This document shows, piece after piece, positions 53,124 through 62,394 of a stretch of 64,000 nt of DNA. The DNA is taken from contig WEDG01005202.1 in assembly GCA_017591395.1 (NCBI GenBank), positions 1-64,000 on the forward strand. Direction: 5' to 3'. The stretch is from Schistocephalus solidus. Taxonomy: Eukaryota > Platyhelminthes > Cestoda > Diphyllobothriidea > Diphyllobothriidae. The notes below the pieces were generated by a model. It was not told where the DNA came from. It was given only the letters and a program-made list of their open reading frames with translations, and did not search any database. Numbering within the stretch: the first letter of the stretch is position 1; each line of letters starts with the position of its first letter. The position numbers were made by a program, and so were the translations under genes.

Positions 53124-54475
53124 CGCGGCAGTTACTGTTGGCGATAGCTTCTTCAATCCTGAGTTCTCCCGATGAGCTGCCTTATCTGCACCTAGAAGTC
53201 AAGCTGAAAATCCAAACGTACTTTGCGTGCTGTGATAGCCATTTCACTAGAACCGGATACTCAGGCCAGAATCTTCCACGATTAGTTATTTCATGTTCTT
53301 TTATAAACCACCTACGACGACCTGCAATGCACACAGAGATTAAGAATCTTATCATCTGGTTATGTGGTACACTCTCTGGTTATGGGCAAGCTAAAAGTAG
53401 TGGTTAGTGACCTACAAGACTCATAAATACCTATCCTCTGGCTATGCACAAGGGCTCTCAATTTAATGATTTATATATCCATTATCTAAAAGTTGCTTTT
53501 TATCTTTTGTTAAAACTATTTAAAAAATTATGATAACTTTACATTTTAAAATGTTTTCGGATAGCGTCTTTATTTTTTTGTATAATTTTATGATTAGTAA
53601 ACAATTTGCTTTAAAACGAACTTGCAAAACTTATTATTTTTTATCTCTGTCTGTTAGTTGTATGTTTTTTTCCGTTTTTAACATCATTTATGCTCTATGT
53701 TATTCGAATGCGCAATGAGCCACACGTCTAGGTTTTGATAAAGCTTTATGAAACGAATGGTACTAGCTGTTTCATACAGCTAGATCAAACATAATCAACA
53801 CTATGATATATAAAACAAATATGAAGACTGTATGACTGCATTGAAAGTTTCTTACCGTTGACCTCTTCTTGCTCCTAATCTATTTTCACCTTTTTAGCAA
53901 TCAGTCAACTAAGTCTAATTATTCGGCAGACCCTGTAGCGGCCGAAGACTTCGAGGTTTGCACACACACGGGCGAGTAACGCACCTGTAGTCGTTATTAG
54001 ACGATGCGCATATTGAACATGGTCTCTAAGCACCATGCCGATCACTCAAACGCAACAGTCATTAGAAGGAACGGCAGAAATGTTGGAAATGGATTCTACT
54101 ATTAAGAAGGATATAAAGGTATGAAAGGGCACAATAGAAAATAAAGAAGGGAGCGTTACATGATGCGATATCCCTTTTGGAGTGGGGGGGAATTACGTCA
54201 TGTCTGTTGGATAACCGGTGGGGAGTGCAATGCTGTGGGCAACTGCAGGGTCGGGACGAGGGGATGCTGACATTGAACGGAGGGTAGCGATACGATGAGC
54301 GGCGACGGTACTCGTGGGGATGGGGGTCAGCGTTCGAGAGTGGAAGGGGGCACCGGCATCTTCACCGACATTCCATCACTCCATCCCCATCCGGGATCCG
54401 CGCGAAAAGTGCTACTAGTCCATTCAAACAATTCTGTCGGAACTGTGGTTCGTTACAACCCCACACCGGAATCGA
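53124..54475. other. DNA between LINE F and repeat R1
   Basis: The first part (to roughly 53720) may be the LINE F 3' UTR. At 54170-54480 the sequence becomes G-rich (GGAGTGGGGGGG, GGGGATGGGGGTC) and contains an open frame of 66 codons without known features. A TATAAAGG near 54111 resembles a TATA element, but no gene follows it. 53720-54170 was not recognised. Confidence 0.4.
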
Positions 54476-54841
54476 CTGCGCTCGCATCTGATTGAAGTAC
54501 CTATCCCTTCGAATCGACCGCAGACTTTTCTACCTCTGTCAAATGAATACCCTCGAACGTCAATAACAGACTAGTCTTGACTCTAAAAATTATTTCCCTG
54601 ATACATCCATCTTCATTCTGTATAGTTGTTTTTACTTCATTTTTGCTTTTTCTAAACCTTGGAAAACAGGTTTTTTTACTTAAAACAAACTCGTCATTTC
54701 GAACAGTGCTATTTAAGCAAACAAACAAACCAAAGCTTAAGTGTTTAATGAAAAGAGGAGTTTGTTTTAGGTTTTTTCCTGTGTTCTAAGGATTTGACGG
54801 AGCCCAAGCAGTGCCAAATCAATAATCCTATTTATTTAATT
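54476..54841 (+). repeat. Dispersed repeat R, copy 1
   Basis: From CTGCGCTCGCATCTGATTG to about AATCAATAATCC this matches 59165-59525 at roughly 80 percent. Shared blocks include TTTCTACCTCTGT, TTTAAGCAAACAA-like, AAAGCTTAAGTG and AGGAGTTTGTTTTAGG then TTTTTTCCTGT. It ends in TATTTATTTAATTA, next to the resumed zinc-finger LINE. It looks like the 3' end of an unidentified LINE or an LTR fragment. Confidence 0.65.
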
Positions 54842-55248
54842 ATGAGAATTGACCTCATTGGACATCTACGTACACAATGCGATCAGATCTCGACAACATT
54901 TACTGCTACTTCTACGAACACCCCTCTCTCACACCTCAAGGTATGATTGAGAGCAACCAACCTCACCCTTTGTGAACGCATTCATGACAATCCGCTGCCC
55001 TCGTTAACCGACACCATCCTTTCTGCCAAAACGCTCGCTTCGATTATAACGACTTCCACCATTGCCGCTATGCACCTTATCCACTAAGATCACTTGCGAT
55101 ATCCCACCAAATTCTAACTTCACAAAAACTTGTGCCTGGCACCAACATGCATTTGCCGAACCCGCCTCCGTTCTCCATACTGCACACGCACATACACTTA
55201 CCACATGGGCCTATTGAGCCAAATACACCTCTGTGAAACCATGCTGTA
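54842..55248 (+). pseudogene. Zinc-finger LINE, C2H2 finger region (second part)
   Basis: ATG at 54842 opens MRIDLIGHLRTQCDQIS, which fits directly after the cut first finger ending at 51755 (finger pattern RIxLxGHLRTxC). The frame then decays. The last finger is readable as RTYTYHMGLLSQIHLCE before TAG at 55246-55248, matching THRMDLLGHIRLHD in the copy at 35080-35258. The final His of the ..H...H pair is replaced. Confidence 0.6.
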
Positions 55249-55379
55249 GACGACGTACAGCTTCAACATCATGCTCTTCTCCAACACACAACCACCTCCA
55301 CCATCACACAATGCGTGTTCACAAACGATATTTGTAACGAAAACGGAAAGTGTGATCCTCCGTTCCTTCTATGCGTTGC

Positions 55380-56190
55380 TCCTCTGTTATATAGTTGACA
55401 CGAACCCGAAACGACGACGGTGAGCTGAGTGTCGTGGCTTAAAAGCTGACAACTGAAGATTGCCAATAGACCTCGCAGTCAGTCTAATGTGTGTTTGTAT
55501 GGAGGGGCAGATCGGTGAGGCTGTAATGTCTGATTCATAACATGACATCTGGCACTCACACATGCAAGATCGGTGTTACCCTTCCTTGTGTGAAATCCTG
55601 CTGCTTATGTTTGGGGGTCGAGGTCGTGTATGTGACAGACACAGACGAAATAATTGTAACGTCAGCATGCGTGCCCATTCCCCGCACGAGACAACTGACT
55701 AGCTCAGGCAGTGGCCTGGACCTTTAACTGGCAATAGAGAGTGAAATCGACGATGCGCTTGAAGCTATCACGGTGCGCTAAAAGTCATGGGTTGGAAGGT
55801 TGTCAACGGACGGGTTGACTTGGACCATGCGGTCAATTTCGTCTGTATTTGTCTGTAGTAGACAACTGGTGGACTGAAAGTCAGGTTGCAATTGCTTCTT
55901 CTTAGGGTAGCCTCTTTGGCCCTCCCATTCAGTGGGATCTGAGCAATGTCTGACGCAGCGCTTCAGGGAAGCTCCAGCCGCACCAGCCACCTGCGTCCTC
56001 TCAACCGTCCCGACCTCTTGAATCGGTCTTGATAGCGGACTCAGATAGCAAACGAGGAGAGATTGCGTCAGATGCAAAGCAAGTTTACTCTCATTATAAT
56101 ATAATTAAGGTGAAATTTATCACCCCTGCACCACAATGCTGCGGAGCAAGAAGTTGAACTCATCGAAATGACGTTCGAATAAAAACGTCC
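55380..56190. repeat. GC-richer dispersed repeat, two roughly 360-bp subunits (copy 2)
   Basis: Second copy of the repeat at 35330-36170. It has a GTGGCTTAAAAGCTGACAAC segment near 55433 and again GGGTTGGAAGGTTGTCAACG near 55789, then CCCATTCAGTGGGATCTGAG, CACCAGCCACCTGCG and CCTGCACCACAATGCTGCGG near the end. Both copies follow zinc-finger fragments at the same distance, which supports a 3' UTR origin. Confidence 0.6.
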
Positions 56191-56194
56191 AATG

Positions 56195-56490
56195 AAACGC
56201 TAGGTACGCCTTCGATTCTGTGTGATTGTTTTCCAAAACGTTCAATATCGATGTTGATTAAGTCTGTTGTCAACATTGAAATATGTGAGGTTGGGGCTCC
56301 TAGAGGGTGGAATCATGTTAACTTCTGCACCGCTATCAAAAGGGAAACGTACACCACTCATTTTGTCCAAGATGTTTAAAAAGCTATTCTTTCGCGACCG
56401 GCAGGCAGCAGTAGTTGCGGCTACTTAAAGACTTTGGCCGTTGGCTGAATGCATACGGTGGTATTTTCTTTCATACCTTCTGCCTTTTGA
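56195..56490 (-). pseudogene. Ty3/gypsy aspartic protease remnant
   Basis: On the minus strand, near 56370-56300, the text reads LDKMSGVRFPFDSGAEVNMI then PPSRSPN. This matches the retropepsin active site of gypsy elements (FLVDTGAEVSVIPPSR), with DSGA in place of DTGA; the catalytic Asp is kept. Upstream (56470-56420) KYHRMHSANGQSL resembles the zinc-knuckle-like YHRxFG segment before the protease. The enzyme would cleave Gag-Pol. It lies on the same strand as, and in pol order with, the RT/RNase H pieces at 48240-49750. Stops interrupt it downstream. Confidence 0.6.
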
Positions 56491-56640
56491 GTGCCATTTT
56501 ACCAAAATAAAGTTTTCAACTGTTTTTCATGTGATAAATAACGCCAGCTTCGATGTGCAAATTTTTGGCCGAGCTAAGATAAGTTGCATCGGGTTTGTTA
56601 TAACCTCAACTGTCTTCGCTCAAGAAATACAACCATAACC

Positions 56641-58790
56641 GGCCCAAAGTGGATAAAATCAAACTTGCAGGCGTCTTTCAAAAAATAAGTCGCTTCTTGA
56701 GGCGCTACAGACAAACTGGCTTTGGTGAGCACTTACTGGAATATAAGCAGCAATGCAACATTTGTAAAAGTGAGGCTACTAAGCGGCAAAGGGACTCTGA
56801 ACAGAAAATACTAAAGAAACTCGTTAAAACATCCCAAAATGCTAAATGGCTGCATTCGGCGTACAAAGAGAACTCAGAAACTGATCCTTGTCCTTAGGTA
56901 TGTAGATGAAAATGTGGAGACCGACGACCAGGAAAAAGAATCCCTTCTTTCCAACTTCTTTCAGTTCGTTTTCACCCGAGAGCCTAACTCTTTAGCTGAC
57001 CTTCAACCCGTTTGCCAACCAATGTCTCACTGTCCTCTCCCCTCCTCCTCCTGCACAACAGAAAAGCTAGAATTTTCGCCTGTCATAGTATGGGCTGAAT
57101 TAATCCCTCTAAGCTTGCAAAGATTCCTCGGCTGGAAAGATCTCCTGCACCAGCAATTCGATAATATTCTGATAAACTGTGCGTATCCATTTCTTCAATA
57201 TTTAAAAGTCCTTTGAAGAAAGCGAACTCCTGAAAGAATGAAAGTGTGCGTTCATAACCCAGATCTATAAGGGAAGTTCATAAATTGAAGGTGAAAATTA
57301 CAGCCCTGTCAATTTACTTTGCATAGTTTGTAAACAAATGGAGCGTATTATCAAGAGGCATTGAATGGAATATCTAGAGAGCAACATAATCCAAGCGATG
57401 GCCAATACGGCTTTTCGTTAAGGATATGCATGTCTCACGAGCGTTCAGCAGTCGCATGAAAAGTGGAAAAGGCCACAAATAAGGGTTATCCATTAAATAT
57501 CATATTTTTTGAATTCAGGAAGGCCTTTGATAGCGCCTGAAGCAAGCTCCTTTTACAGACGTTTTGGGCCATTGGAATTCGAGTAAATATCTTAAAATGC
57601 ATCATGAGTTTCTTGTCCATCAGAATAAAATAAGGTATCGTTGGAAACTCCACCTCAGAATGAGCAAAAGTGGAAAGAGGTGTCCCACAGGATTCTTTTG
57701 GGGACCGCTCAATGATTAAGATGGTGAACCTGTCATGGTTGTGGATGACATAAAATTATGAGTTGAAGTCAGCTGCGCTGACGACGCAAAAGGATTACAA
57801 TCGAATGTCGAAAAATTGATTGTCTTGTTGGCCAGTTGGCTTCTTAAGTTTAATGTTTCCAAGTGTGTGGTTCTACGCATTAGCAATGGTTGAAAATTAT
57901 CTGACATACACCGTTATTTTAGTGATGGCACTGCATTAACAGATGTGGAAACGAAAAAATATCTCAGCAAGTGGACAACCATGAATTTGCTACCCTTAGA
58001 ACGCCATAAGACAGCGATCCAGTAGCCAACTAGTAAGTTGCACTGGAACATACGTAAAGTTAAAATGTTCCCACCGATCTCTTTAGGAAAATCTTTGACA
58101 TATCCGTGTGACCACATTAAGATTACGACATGCCAACATGTCCATCGTGGATGAAGAAAAACGTTGACCTCCTCGAAGAGGTGCAACGTAGGGCGACGAA
58201 GATGGTCGACGGTTTTAAGGCTTTACCGTAGAAAGACGAGTTAAAATAGCTTGAATTATTTCACCTTTCTTGCTGCTTTTTAACAGTGCTCTGGAAATTC
58301 CGGATTATCTGGGGGCATGCTTCCTCAGCGGAGGATTTCGTACAGTTTGCCCGCACAAATCCCCTGCGTTGTCATCGTTACAGGGTCAATAGCGAAAGCA
58401 TACGCTTTGAACTCAGAAGTTTTTACTTCAGCAAATGAGCGGTTAGACCTTAGAACGCCTTAACAAGTGAGATGGTTACCGTCTATACAATTTCTGATTT
58501 TAAAAGAAGGATCGATGGTAGAATATTTGACAAAAAGTGACTCTCACAACACGACTACTTAAAGCCAACCTTTTAAAATCTTTTTGACTATTCTTTTTTC
58601 AAACTGTTTTGCACTGAACAGTATAAACACATTTAAAATTATCTTTTATTTTGAATAGAAAACAATTTACATATATACAATTTTATATAGACCGTTAATA
58701 TGGAATGGTAACTTTCCAGTAATACGGTCGTCAGTGACAGTGCCTATTACCCTTCAATAAATCTACAATAAACAATTTTGTGGCAATGCA
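56641..58790 (+). mobile_element. LINE family E, decayed (copy E1)
   Basis: The copy starts in the endonuclease-RT linker (LEYKQQCNICKSEATKRQRD, then VKTSQNAKWLHSAYK), continues through the RT and ends at about 58790 with CCTATTACCCTTCAATAAATCTACAATAA. The 3' end matches copy E2 at 40085-40510. Readable RT pieces include YSPVNLLCIVCKQMERIIKR (57300-57360), ACLTSVQQS, a FFEFRKAFDSA motif A (57507-57540), FLSIRIK, GVPQ motif B (near 57678) and VVDDIKL (57733-57755, motif C). The C-terminus has LRCHRYRVNSES and EMVT. It is decayed throughout. Confidence 0.75.
56649..57216 (+). pseudogene. LINE E1 linker and start of RT
   Basis: Two open pieces in different frames (56649-56897 and 56839-57216) cover the Lys/Arg-rich linker, the KWLHSAYKENSE block equivalent to LW.YI....., and ETDDQEKESLLSNFFQFVFT, equivalent to the EKAEYFSQFYRSVFT block of LINE B. 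The frame changes near 56890. The SPGPDxIP core that should follow is degraded. Confidence 0.65.
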
Positions 58791-59164
58791 GAAAACACCT
58801 ACTACATAAATAAATAAGTCTATTTATTAGGTGCCCATAAAAGTACCGAAGCTGCCTCCTTATTATTATTATTTTTCTGTTAGGAGAACTGACAATGATA
58901 TTGCTTACTAAAAAAAGCAAACGCAGGATAACAACATCAGGTGGGTTTGGAATTCCACCTGAAGAAGATCTTAATGCTCGATGCTAGAAAAAAAATGTAT
59001 AGGGTGTTCGAAAGCCCCAGCTGCTGGATTCTATAACAGGACGCATGACTATGATCAAAGTCCCTAATTCCGTCGACTTGATTGCGAGCATTTCCAAATG
59101 AATGCTCACGTCTAGCTTGGTTAACCCTTGCTGAAAAGAATAGTTAACTTGTCAAACGTAAGCT
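58791..59164. other. Spacer, nothing recognised
   Basis: It begins with short AAATAAATAAG and TTATTATTATTATT tracts just after LINE E1. No gene or repeat was identified otherwise. Confidence 0.5.
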
Positions 59165-59525
59165 CGCATGCGCTCGCATCTGATTGGAAGTGTCTATCCC
59201 TTTGAATCGATCACAGACGTTTCTACCTCTGTTGAACGAATACTCTCGAACATCTTTAATAGAATATTCTTAAACCTTATAATTCTTACCCGGATACATT
59301 AACCTCCATGCTGCGTAACAGTTTTATTTTCAAATTTTGCTATTTCTTAATTTTGGCAGGTTTTTTAACTTCAAAGAAACTCCTTATTTCGAACACTGTC
59401 ATTTAAGCATACAACCAAAACAAAGCTTAAGTGGTTACTGAAAATAGGAGTTTGTTTTAGGTTTTTTCCTGTATTCTATGAATTTGACGGCGGCCAAGAA
59501 GTGCCCAATCAACAAACCTGCCGAA
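59165..59525 (+). repeat. Dispersed repeat R, copy 2
   Basis: Matches 54476-54841 from GCGCTCGCATCTGATTGG to GTGCCCAATCAACAA. Upstream the GCTCGCAT motif is duplicated (GCTCGCATGCGCTCGCATC). Same orientation as copy 1. Confidence 0.65.
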
Positions 59526-60156
59526 AGCGAATAAATGAGGTGCATTAGCTACGTTGGCTTCTGATACCCGAGTACCAATTCAGTGAAAAAATCACACGAC
59601 ACCTTTAAGTGAATTGTCCTTCGCATTGAATGGCTGCATACTTCAACCGAGTTTATGAATTGTACAATGGGATATGATGCAAAATCCTTCGACGGCGATG
59701 ATGACATTGAATGATAGGAGCTGTACGTCATACGGACTTAACATGCACCTAAAATAAACGCCTTTATTTTTCAGAGCGGACTAGAGCACGTTGATGGACC
59801 GGAAATTGATAACGAAGACGAAAGTGTCTCCACCGCTGTCGGCAATGCATGACGAAAATGTGTGTGAACGCTATAAAAGCGACGGAGCTTCCAGGTACAT
59901 AATGAAATAGCTCAGCCAAAGTACAAAATCACACAATTTTTAATTTAAAGGTGTAGATAGCTGCGCAAAAGTTTCATTTCGGATTCAAATCAAAGTCAAA
60001 TTTTCCGTTGCTAGTCCTCTTAACACTTCAACATAAACCAATGATAACCATTATATCAAACAAGCATGCTTTGTTTTTATTGGGGAGTGGTGTTCAACTG
60101 AGGAAGTATGATGGAGTTAAAAAGGAAAAAAATAAACTAAAGAGACGCACATTTTG
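59526..60156. other. Spacer, nothing recognised
   Basis: No domain was readable. A 60-codon minus-strand frame (59549-59731) has no known features. TTATTTTTCAG near 59765 resembles a splice acceptor and is followed by an acidic open stretch (GPEIDNEDESVST), but no exon could be supported. Confidence 0.4.
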
Positions 60157-60226
60157 AAGACGATAGCTCAGTGGTGTCGCCATCGCTCCCACACATTGAT
60201 GTCTTGGTTCGAACCTCGGCCGTGCC
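60157..60226 (+). repeat. tRNA-like segment (A and B boxes)
   Basis: TAGCTCAGTGGT at 60164-60175 is a good A box, and GGTTCGAACCT at 60206-60216 a good B box, spaced as in tRNA genes. The acceptor stem does not pair (AAGACGA against CCGTGCC) and the T stem is poor, so it is not a functional tRNA. It is a tRNA-derived SINE or pseudogene lying just upstream of a LINE 3' end. Confidence 0.45.
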
Positions 60227-60261
60227 ACATACTTTGAATTTTGCTGTCCATTCTTCGGTTT

Positions 60262-61355
60262 AATGCACGAATCTAGACGTTCAAAAATTGAAAATGTCCA
60301 AAGATATTTCGCAATAAACTCCTATTTCCGACTCTTTCAACTGCTTCCTACTCAAAAAGATGCCAGCTAACGAAGCAAACATTTCTTTGGGTCAGGAGAC
60401 TTGAAGCGGGCTTTTTTCTCCTTTTTCGATTAAATAATATTTTAACTCTCCCCAAGCTTTCTGTCATCACCCCTGTTAGTCTTCCTTATAAACTAACACA
60501 TTCTGCACTAATTATACCACCCAATGCATCCTCCACGTGCAAACGCTCTCTCTTCTTTGCTTATAGGTATAGTTTTCTTTGGAAAAACTTGCCAATTGAA
60601 ATAAGTTCGTTAACTAGTCTATCTGCATTCAAGCGAAGACTGCAGATTTATCTTAACACTGATTCTATCAACCTTTTATTTTCCTCATCTTTTCCCAGTA
60701 GCTTTCCCCATGAATCGGAGAAAGGACCATCGGGAATTTAAGTGACCCTCTTGAAACTATATTTTCGCTACCTCGAGTCGCCCGTGAACAATGATGTCTC
60801 CTTATGTCACCAGTCATCCAAACGATGACGTCATTCGGATGTACACATTCGGTGGTCCACAGTCTAAAATGCTACCGTTCCTTTGGATACTAACCATCAT
60901 CAGAATTCAATTCTGGATCCTAAGATGCTAAGGACTTCAGTTCATTGACGCTATTTCATGAGATTTCGTTTCATACGCCTAAGTGATCAAGAACGAATCA
61001 TCTCAACGTTTTTATTATCTCATTCTAAAATGCTACTGCAGTATTACCCCTATCTACCACCTGACCATTTTTTCCTTAGCAGTTTTTCTCCCACCTTCTA
61101 TTCAAAAATGAAGGTCTATTTAACTCTGCCTCCATTTTAAAGGTAGGAGTTTTTTCACTGCCCATTTTTTCTAGTTCACCATTTAATTCAAAACATTGCT
61201 AACTGTTGACATAGTAGGACAAGTTATGTCTACATTATTAAGTATATGTACATTTTATCTGCACACATTCTCATAACTTTATTTCGTTACTAATGTTTGT
61301 TTAGACAGTTCCTTGCCGGTGCTAACCAAATATAAATTCTAAATAAATAAATAAA
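60262..61355 (+). mobile_element. LINE related to family A, 3' end (copy G1)
   Basis: The copy begins at RRSKIENVQRYFAINSYFRL (equivalent to DRSKIEKFQRVFTRRLFSL). It runs through VRRLEAGFFLLFRLNNILTL, FFAYRYSFLWKNLPIEISSL and FKRRLQIYL to GPSGI and a stop near 60739. The 3' UTR keeps the CTGCCTCCATTTTAAAGGTAGGAG region corresponding to the right arm of the family A hairpin. It ends in a TAAATAAATAAATAAAA tail. It is a diverged sister of family A, 5'-truncated. Confidence 0.8.
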
Positions 61356-62394
61356 ACTCTCAGAACGTGAGGTCATCTCTAGCATTGGGTCACTTCAGAA
61401 AAAACCGCTGGCTACATTCGAAAGTCCCAGACCTTCCAATTTAGCATCGATGTTTGCACTTGAGAAGAAATCCATGGAAGCATACGTCTGGGGAAGAATT
61501 TGGGCTATCTAAAAAGACTCAGGTACAGCAGGAGGATTTTTAAACCATTAAAACAAAATGGAAGGCAAACAAGAACACGCAGTCACGTACATCTGAATTT
61601 GTACTTTTGTGTCGTTATCGAGTTTAGAAAACAGCATTACTGCGAGTTTCGCCGGAGAAAAAACATTAAAACAGACCTTTCAGTGTTGAACTACGAAACG
61701 CAGTAACATTAGCATATAAATTCTTCCGATTTTATTTATATTTGTTTTCGGATATCACAAACACTGCAAAAACTACTGGTTATTTTGCATGCTGTTTTCA
61801 GATCTCTTCGCCCATTTATGCAGCTTTTTTAGTGTAATGGGATATTACCATTTCTTTTACTTTTGTTTCTACTTTTTTGCAATAATTTCTTTTGTTATTT
61901 CAGCACAATGCTGGTGTCCGTTTTTAGATAGTGATCTTTGTCAACTTCTTCGGTTGCAAAGGAAAGAGTATAAAATGATCCTTAATCTGTTTCGAACATA
62001 TTCAAATGGAAAATACGTTACCATGCACAAAGCCTCCGTCTAGGGCAAGCGAAAGCTTCTCATGACTTTTCATGACCATGGCTTCCTTAAATAATTCTCC
62101 AAGATGAATTGCAGGCCTCACGGCTTATAGAATGGAGAATAGCTGACCGTTACTCATAAAGAGATGTGATTTTTAACCGGATAACGAACCAGCAGAAGGA
62201 CACAAAATGAGGGAGCTGAGGACCGAACTGAAGAAGAGGACGGAAAAAGGGAAAATTTGCTCCAAATACGGGAAAATAAAATAATAATGCTGAAGAGGTC
62301 CTTCCTGTGGAATACTTCTTAGTTCATCAGAACTGGCCCTTGCCGAAGTGATGGACAATACAGGTCATATATTCAAATTTCTAGAGCCATTTTA
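61356..62394. other. Possible 5' part of LINE E3, otherwise unrecognised
   Basis: This precedes the endonuclease of the LINE at 62395. Frames at 61500-61706 and 61789-62043 have no recognisable domain; the second is rich in Phe and could be hydrophobic by chance. The last 200 bases contain Lys/Glu-rich text and may belong to the LINE leader. Confidence 0.35.

Larger units (their letters stand above)
50284..56190 (+). mobile_element. Zinc-finger LINE (endonuclease-RT-C2H2 type), interrupted several times
   Basis: Pieces of one plus-strand element lie in order: after the RT palm (50284-50836), the region before the fingers (51509-51755), fingers (54842-55248) and a 3' repeat (55380-56190). The breaks fall inside continuous protein motifs, so the intervening DNA (50837-51508 and 51756-54841) looks inserted later. 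Motifs agree with an LINE protein that I recall as very abundant in diphyllobothriid tapeworms; that recall is the basis for the order. The endonuclease and RT palm are absent, so the copy is 5'-truncated or was itself cut. Confidence 0.6.

Noticed and set aside
59760..59860. Host exon after TTATTTTTCAG with an acidic open stretch
   Set aside because: A single acceptor-like site with a short open run is not enough. No donor, neighbouring exon or known domain is visible.
60157..60226. Functional tRNA gene
   Set aside because: Good A and B boxes, but the acceptor and T stems do not pair.
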